A DNA stretch of 17,711 nucleotides from CAG-791 sp963629395 (GTDB lineage: Bacteria > Bacillota > Clostridia > Lachnospirales > Lachnospiraceae). This document shows positions 14,858 through 17,711 of the stretch, piece by piece. The notes under the pieces are model-generated. The model searched no databases and had not been told where the DNA came from. It saw only the letters and a list, made by a program, of their open reading frames with translations. The position numbers were made by a program, and so were the translations under genes. Where the stretch lies: positions 1 through 17,711 of the forward strand of contig CAVGIV010000057.1 of the NCBI GenBank assembly GCA_963629395.1, written 5' to 3'. The stretch's first letter is position 1. The number at the start of each line of letters is the position of its first letter.

Positions 14858-14914
14858 TGGATATATCGTCTCCTTCCTCGTCCTGACCCGTACCCGGCGG
14901 GCAGGCAGTCGGGG

Positions 14915-14958
14915 GATTGCATCGGGATATATCCCGATGCAATGGGGTACCCCATTGC
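14915..14958. repeat. Two overlapping perfect palindromes sharing one arm
   Basis: Bases 14915-14942 are a 28-bp perfect palindrome centred on ATATAT (half-site ATTGCATCGGG). Bases 14937-14958 are a 22-bp perfect palindrome centred on GGGGTACCCC. They share the arm TGCAAT (14937-14942), which therefore appears three times in alternating orientation. They lie between the tetR stop codon and the pseudogene start. There is no T-run, so a plain terminator is unlikely. The site could be an operator, a cruciform, a recombination site, or a pair of mutually exclusive RNA hairpins. Confidence 0.85.
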
Positions 14959-14976
14959 AATTCCGTCCTGTCTTTT

Positions 14977-15627
14977 TCAGGCCTCTATTCCCTGGAGCAG
15001 TCCCTGCGCGGAGAATTCATACCGAATCGCCAACGCACGGAAAAGCTCCTGCATGACCTGACGAGCTGTGGCGCGTATGTCCAGACCCTCTACAAAGGAG
15101 AGTGCCTGTGCGATCTCGTTCTCCGGCACATTGTATGCCCGCAGACTCAGAGAAAGAAAGCTATGTATTTTTCTCTCTAAGGTCAGCCCATCATCACACG
15201 GGCGCGCCATATATCCGCGCATCATTCCCGCCGAGCCGATCCCCAGCGCGTAGAAATCGCTTTCGTCCAGCTCTGGCAGATAAGCGCCGAAGATCTTGTA
15301 CAGCTCCTTTGCCGTCTCTTGAAAAATGTACTCCAAAGCCTCACGCTGAGAATACACTTCAATGTAAATTTCGCGAAGGTTTTCGTTCATCTCCGTCAGC
15401 GTGAGCTGAATTGCCGTTTCCGCCGCATAGACGCAGGCCGGCGGAAGCATCCCTGTGACGTTTCTTGCCGCGCCGAACTGCGCTGAGAACATGAACTGCA
15501 CAAGCTCCGTCAGCACGCCATCCTTGGCGCGGAAAATGTTCTGGAAACTACTGCAGGAAACGCCGGCCTTCTCAGTAATCTCCGCCATGGTTGACTTTCT
15601 GTATCCCTGCTCCAGAAACAGCTTCAC
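14977..15627 (-). CDS. TetR/AcrR-family transcriptional regulator
   Basis: Coordinates run to the first conventional start (GTG, 216 residues), but the conserved N-terminus continues upstream as TRKRILQVCVKLFLEQGY and is best explained by an ACG start at 15678 (233 residues). The helix-turn-helix is STMAEITEKAGVSCSSFQNI followed by FRAKDGVL, with SFQ where many relatives have the recognition-helix TFY. The remaining helical domain (about 60-200) binds a ligand and dimerises; the ligand is unknown. The gene has a strong minus-strand promoter (15736-15764) flanked by direct repeats that may be its own operator. The overlapping palindromes and the secreted-protein pseudogene lie downstream in the same direction. 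The family usually represses itself and a neighbour. Confidence 0.92.
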   Translation of the reverse strand: MKLFLEQGYRKSTMAEITEKAGVSCSSFQNIFRAKDGVLTELVQFMFSAQFGAARNVTGMLPPACVYAAETAIQLTLTEMNENLREIYIEVYSQREALEYIFQETAKELYKIFGAYLPELDESDFYALGIGSAGMMRGYMARPCDDGLTLERKIHSFLSLSLRAYNVPENEIAQALSFVEGLDIRATARQVMQELFRALAIRYEFSAQGLLQGIEA

Positions 15628-15675
15628 ACATACTTGCAGAATACGCTTCCTTGTCGGTTGACTTAGATTTGTCGC

Positions 15676-15694
15676 CGTTGCAGATACACCTCCT
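15676..15694 (-). promoter_or_regulatory. Ribosome binding site and putative ACG start of tetR
   Basis: On the minus strand AGGAGG (15694-15689) is followed after 10 bases by ACG (15678-15676), which is in frame with tetR and opens the peptide (M)ATNLSQPTRKRILQVCVK. No ATG, GTG or TTG occurs in frame between this site and the GTG at 15627, which is 61 bases away. Confidence 0.6.
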
Positions 15695-15735
15695 GGATTT
15701 CATGTTTTTGAACCCCGGGTCTGGTTTGCGCACCA

Positions 15736-15764
15736 ATAGTAACATAACAAGTCCGGTTTGTCAA
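15736..15764 (-). promoter_or_regulatory. Promoter of tetR
   Basis: Read on the minus strand: -35 TTGACA (15764-15759), a 17-base spacer and -10 TACTAT (15741-15736). Spacing and -35 are consensus. Direct repeats GTCYGGTTTG at 15719-15728 and 15751-15760 bracket the -10, and the second overlaps the -35. Confidence 0.87.
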
Positions 15765-15781
15765 GAAAAAGGGTCGTTGAA

Positions 15782-15824
15782 CAAAGGGAGATGCGCTGTT
15801 AAGGCACATCCCCCTTTGCTTTTG
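15782..15824 (+). terminator. Terminator-like hairpin without an upstream plus-strand gene
   Basis: CAAAGGGAGATG (15782-15793) pairs with CATCCCCCTTTG (15807-15818) with one A-C mismatch, followed by CTTTT. No plus-strand gene ends here. It may be a relic of a deleted gene, or an insulator upstream of the tetR promoter. Confidence 0.5.
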
Positions 15825-15877
15825 TAGATGGATAGGATGGATTTTGTGTGATTTAAGGTCGATAATTAGGGTTTAGC

Positions 15878-16011
15878 CTACTTGTGAGCAACGCAAAAAG
15901 CAGAGGTGATGATGTCCATACCCTTGCGTAAGTACAGCTCATACGTCAGATAAACTCTTCCTCAAAGCTGGCAGCCCAGGTCTCCATCTTCTCGTAAGGA
16001 GCTTGAATATC
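15878..16011 (-). pseudogene. Frameshifted remnant of an unidentified small gene
   Basis: On the minus strand one frame reads DIQAPYEKMETWAASFEEEF and stops at 15946-15948. A second frame, overlapping at about 15955, reads VYLTYELYLRKGMDIITSAF then CVAHK and stops at 15878-15880. Restoring one lost G near 15956 joins them as SFEEEVYLTYELYLRKGMD, a smooth protein-like sequence. A stop codon lies just before the Asp codon, so the N-terminus is missing or the gene starts at the internal Met. I do not recognise the family. It probably is the 3' end of a decayed gene. Confidence 0.5.
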
Positions 16012-16055
16012 CTATTTTTTGTTAATAATAACCGTTTTCGTTCTTACCTGTCTGT

Positions 16056-16265
16056 TTATATGAGTGCCGGAGTCCGAGCAAGCATAATAACTGCCAAAAC
16101 AGCGAGTACGAATGTTGCCGCTACGATAACTGCTGCGATCTTCTTGTCGAGGGTCCTCTTTTTTGCTCTGCATATCAGCACAGCACAAGTCAAGCACACA
16201 GCCGCAGCTGCAAGCGCAATCCCCAGCGTTTCCCATAGCCATGAAAGTTCATATAAGATTTTCAT
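16056..16265 (-). CDS. Small two-helix membrane protein
   Basis: A 69-residue frame beginning MKILYELSWLWETLGIALAA. Residues about 12-34 and 45-64 form two hydrophobic segments (ALAAAAVCLTCAVLI and IAAVIVAATFVLAVLAVIML), separated by a basic loop CRAKKRTLDKK that should face the cytoplasm. An upstream in-frame ATG (16346) adds a Ser/Lys-rich 27-residue piece with no better ribosome binding site, so the shorter form is preferred; its own site is weak. No family is recognised and the role is unknown. It lies 128 bases downstream of the UPF0158 gene on the same strand and could be the last gene of that unit. The strong hydrophobic pattern supports a real gene; the missing ribosome binding site lowers confidence. 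Confidence 0.45.
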   Translation of the reverse strand: MKILYELSWLWETLGIALAAAAVCLTCAVLICRAKKRTLDKKIAAVIVAATFVLAVLAVIMLARTPALI

Positions 16266-16393
16266 TCGTTTACCACTGCTTTCTGTTCGATAAAATACAT
16301 AAAAACTGCCGCTCCGATTTATCAATCCGGACAATGGTTTTGCCATGCGAGGGGTCGCAGATATTTACCGAATGTCTTTTGTCCTGTTCTCTT

Positions 16394-16819
16394 TCATTCC
16401 GTGTACTCCAGACCTTCCTCCACGCACCAGCGGATTGCAAGCTCCCGGTACGCCTTCGCCAGATAATCGTACCAACGCTGCTCCAATCCGTGAAAGCGCA
16501 CAGACTGCTTGAATCGGCGGAATGCGCCTTTTCCCCGGATGGCATAGGCAAGTTCCTCCTGCGCCTTTCCGGGAGAGAGCTGATCAATGAAATCCTCCAT
16601 GATGCGGTATTGATGAATTTCATACTTGGTCGGAAAGCGAAGAAAACGCTCCGGCGTATTTTCCATTTCAGAAGCAAGAGCTTCGTCCGCCTCTGTCATT
16701 TCAGTCATCAGCGGCTCGGCAAGATAAACGGTCTTGCCGGTCGTTGTGTCCCAGAAGCTCATAAATACTTCATTTGCCCCTTCAATCGCTCGAATGACCT
16801 GCTGCAGTTTAATTTTCAT
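16394..16819 (-). CDS. UPF0158 family protein
   Basis: A 141-residue cytoplasmic protein starting MKIKLQQVIRAIEGANEVF. The start ATG overlaps the stop codon of the upstream SEC-C gene (ATGA), which decides it over an in-frame ATG four codons earlier. It shows the UPF0158 pattern: an N-terminal strand and helix, a two-strand element with TTGKTVYLAE, RFPTKYEIHQYRIMEDFI (about 85-102), ELAYAIRGKGAFRRFKQSV and a C-terminal WYDYLAKAYRELAIRWCVEE. The family is widespread in Bacillota, with no established biochemical activity. The pairing with a SEC-C protein suggests a shared, possibly nucleic-acid or translation-related role, but that is inference. Length and ends look complete. Confidence 0.92.
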   Translation of the reverse strand: MKIKLQQVIRAIEGANEVFMSFWDTTTGKTVYLAEPLMTEMTEADEALASEMENTPERFLRFPTKYEIHQYRIMEDFIDQLSPGKAQEELAYAIRGKGAFRRFKQSVRFHGLEQRWYDYLAKAYRELAIRWCVEEGLEYTE

Positions 16820-17711
16820 CTTCCGCAGCACCTCTTGTATTTCTTCCCACTACCGCACGGACAGGGATCGTTGCGTCCGACCTTCTTCTGTTTTTCTGGC
16901 TGGGGAGCGGATGGCTTGATGTCTGCAAGCTGTTTCAAAAGATCAGAGCGCATTGCCTCGCTGGGCAATTCCATTGTGAGGATCTGCTTGCGGAAGTCCT
17001 CAATGTCCATTTCGCCGGTTTGGAGGGATTTTCGGATGTTCGGACCCAGATAGAGCGACTTGAAGCGTTCCTCCGGTGGCGTCATCTGCATCATCTCATC
17101 CGGCGTATAGCCACGGTTGCAGGGCATTCGTGTCGTATTGCTGAATTTGCTGTAAAGTTCAACAAACCGGTTCATGTCTCTGTCAGACCGGAAGCGGATG
17201 TTCATTTTATCGAAGTGGTTCAAAACACCCTCAACACTGCCCGAAACAGATCGGACGCCGTAGAGCAGATCGTCAAAGGCGTCTTCCAGCTTATCACCGC
17301 TCAGACCAAGCCGTTCTTCCATGAAGCGACGAAGCGCAGCCTTTTCCGGCGTGTCCTCGCAGTAGAAGGGATCATCGTATTCCAGCAGATGCTTCTTGTC
17401 AGGCACATAGTATGGTTTGTCCTGCTGACTGCGCTTCGTCTCCGTGAAAAGGTCGATGGAATCACCAATCAGTGTGACATCAATGATCTCACGGTCAAGG
17501 GGCTTTGTATGCTTGACATCTGTGTAAAGCTCATCTCTGCCCAGAACATAGTAGCCCTCGCATTCATGACGGGCGATCTCCGTAAAGGCGAGAAATTCAT
17601 CCTCTGTCACCAGCTTCGGGCTGAGGGAGAAGATGATCTCCTTCGCCTTGTGCAACGGGATGATGCCGTAGAGGTTTGCCATCGCATTGAAATATTTGCG
17701 CAGAAGCCGCG
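16816..17711 (-). CDS. SEC-C metal-binding domain protein (N-terminus beyond window)
   Basis: The frame stays open to the window edge: upstream of the first ATG (17682) it continues as RLLRKYFNA, protein-like and in frame, so the gene is partial at its 5' end. The visible 297 codons show a helical/mixed domain (NLYGIIPLHKAKEIIFSLSP onward), a middle helical region (PEKAALRRFMEERLGLSGDK) and a final SEC-C zinc motif GRNDPCPCGSGKKYKRCCGR with Cys-x-Cys and Cys-Cys ligands. SEC-C motifs occur at the end of SecA and many unrelated proteins, where they bind zinc and can mediate SecB, ribosome or nucleic-acid contacts. The stop codon overlaps the UPF0158 start, so the two are co-translated. Which enzyme class, if any, the N-terminal part belongs to cannot be told. 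Confidence 0.92.
   Translation of the reverse strand, partial: RLLRKYFNAMANLYGIIPLHKAKEIIFSLSPKLVTEDEFLAFTEIARHECEGYYVLGRDELYTDVKHTKPLDREIIDVTLIGDSIDLFTETKRSQQDKPYYVPDKKHLLEYDDPFYCEDTPEKAALRRFMEERLGLSGDKLEDAFDDLLYGVRSVSGSVEGVLNHFDKMNIRFRSDRDMNRFVELYSKFSNTTRMPCNRGYTPDEMMQMTPPEERFKSLYLGPNIRKSLQTGEMDIEDFRKQILTMELPSEAMRSDLLKQLADIKPSAPQPEKQKKVGRNDPCPCGSGKKYKRCCGR

Noticed and set aside
15591..15827. 78-residue plus-strand frame opposite the tetR start
   Set aside because: Antisense to tetR and its promoter; composition and lack of ribosome binding site argue against it.
1..17711. CRISPR arrays, tRNA or rRNA genes, insertion-sequence transposases
   Set aside because: No spaced direct-repeat array, cloverleaf with CCA-type end, rRNA core or transposase motif was seen on either strand.

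Overview
The window looks like an accessory, mobile-element-like stretch of a Clostridia (Bacillota) chromosome, probably from a gut anaerobe of the Oscillospiraceae/Ruminococcaceae type. This rests on the strong Shine-Dalgarno sites, the LPxTG-type wall anchor, a CnaB-rich adhesin, an oxygen-sensitive class III ribonucleotide reductase and the moderate GC content. No integrase, relaxase or tRNA is visible, so assignment to a conjugative element is inference from gene content (giant adhesin, DUF3268 zinc-finger protein, small sigma factor, compact signal peptidase, HU).

Layout. 16-1193: a small YbjN-like protein and a Pro/Glu-rich lipoprotein, followed by a strong terminator. 1274-5809: a 1,511-residue wall-anchored adhesin with an N-terminal thioester domain (Cys90/Gln165), about ten CnaB/SpaA repeats and a VPKTG sorting signal. 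5871-6038: a 55-codon zinc-ribbon microprotein. 6354-6797: HU with its own promoter, leader and terminator. 6822-7415: a secreted, membrane-anchored acidic protein. 7495-8821: a strong extended -10 promoter, a structured leader RNA closed by a perfect 9-bp stem, a DUF3268-type zinc-finger gene and an overlapping sigma-70-like gene. 8909-9301: a 130-residue signal peptidase I directly behind a long terminator hairpin. 9390-10202: an AraC/GyrI-type regulator. 10333-13455: consensus promoter plus nrdG-nrdD, with a glutaredoxin-like domain fused to NrdD. 13835-16011 (minus strand): a decaying zone with a secreted-protein pseudogene carrying two homopolymer frameshifts, two overlapping perfect palindromes, a TetR regulator and a frameshifted gene remnant. 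16056-17711 (minus strand): a small two-helix membrane protein, UPF0158, and a SEC-C protein running off the window.

How the genes may work together: the adhesin, the acidic membrane protein and the compact signal peptidase form a plausible surface-display module. The RNA-DUF3268-sigma unit looks like its regulatory core. Several intrinsic terminators lie so close to the next ribosome binding site that no promoter fits between, which suggests leaky termination, attenuation or antitermination. The nrdGD operon is an anaerobic DNA-precursor unit that probably takes electrons through a disulfide relay rather than formate.

Most unusual points: the structured leader RNA, the overlapping palindromes at 14915-14958, two genes whose conserved N-termini and ribosome binding sites point to non-ATG codons (ATA for nrdG, ACG for tetR), the NrdD-glutaredoxin fusion, and a CnaB domain split by an acidic Pro/Glu tether of about 105 residues.
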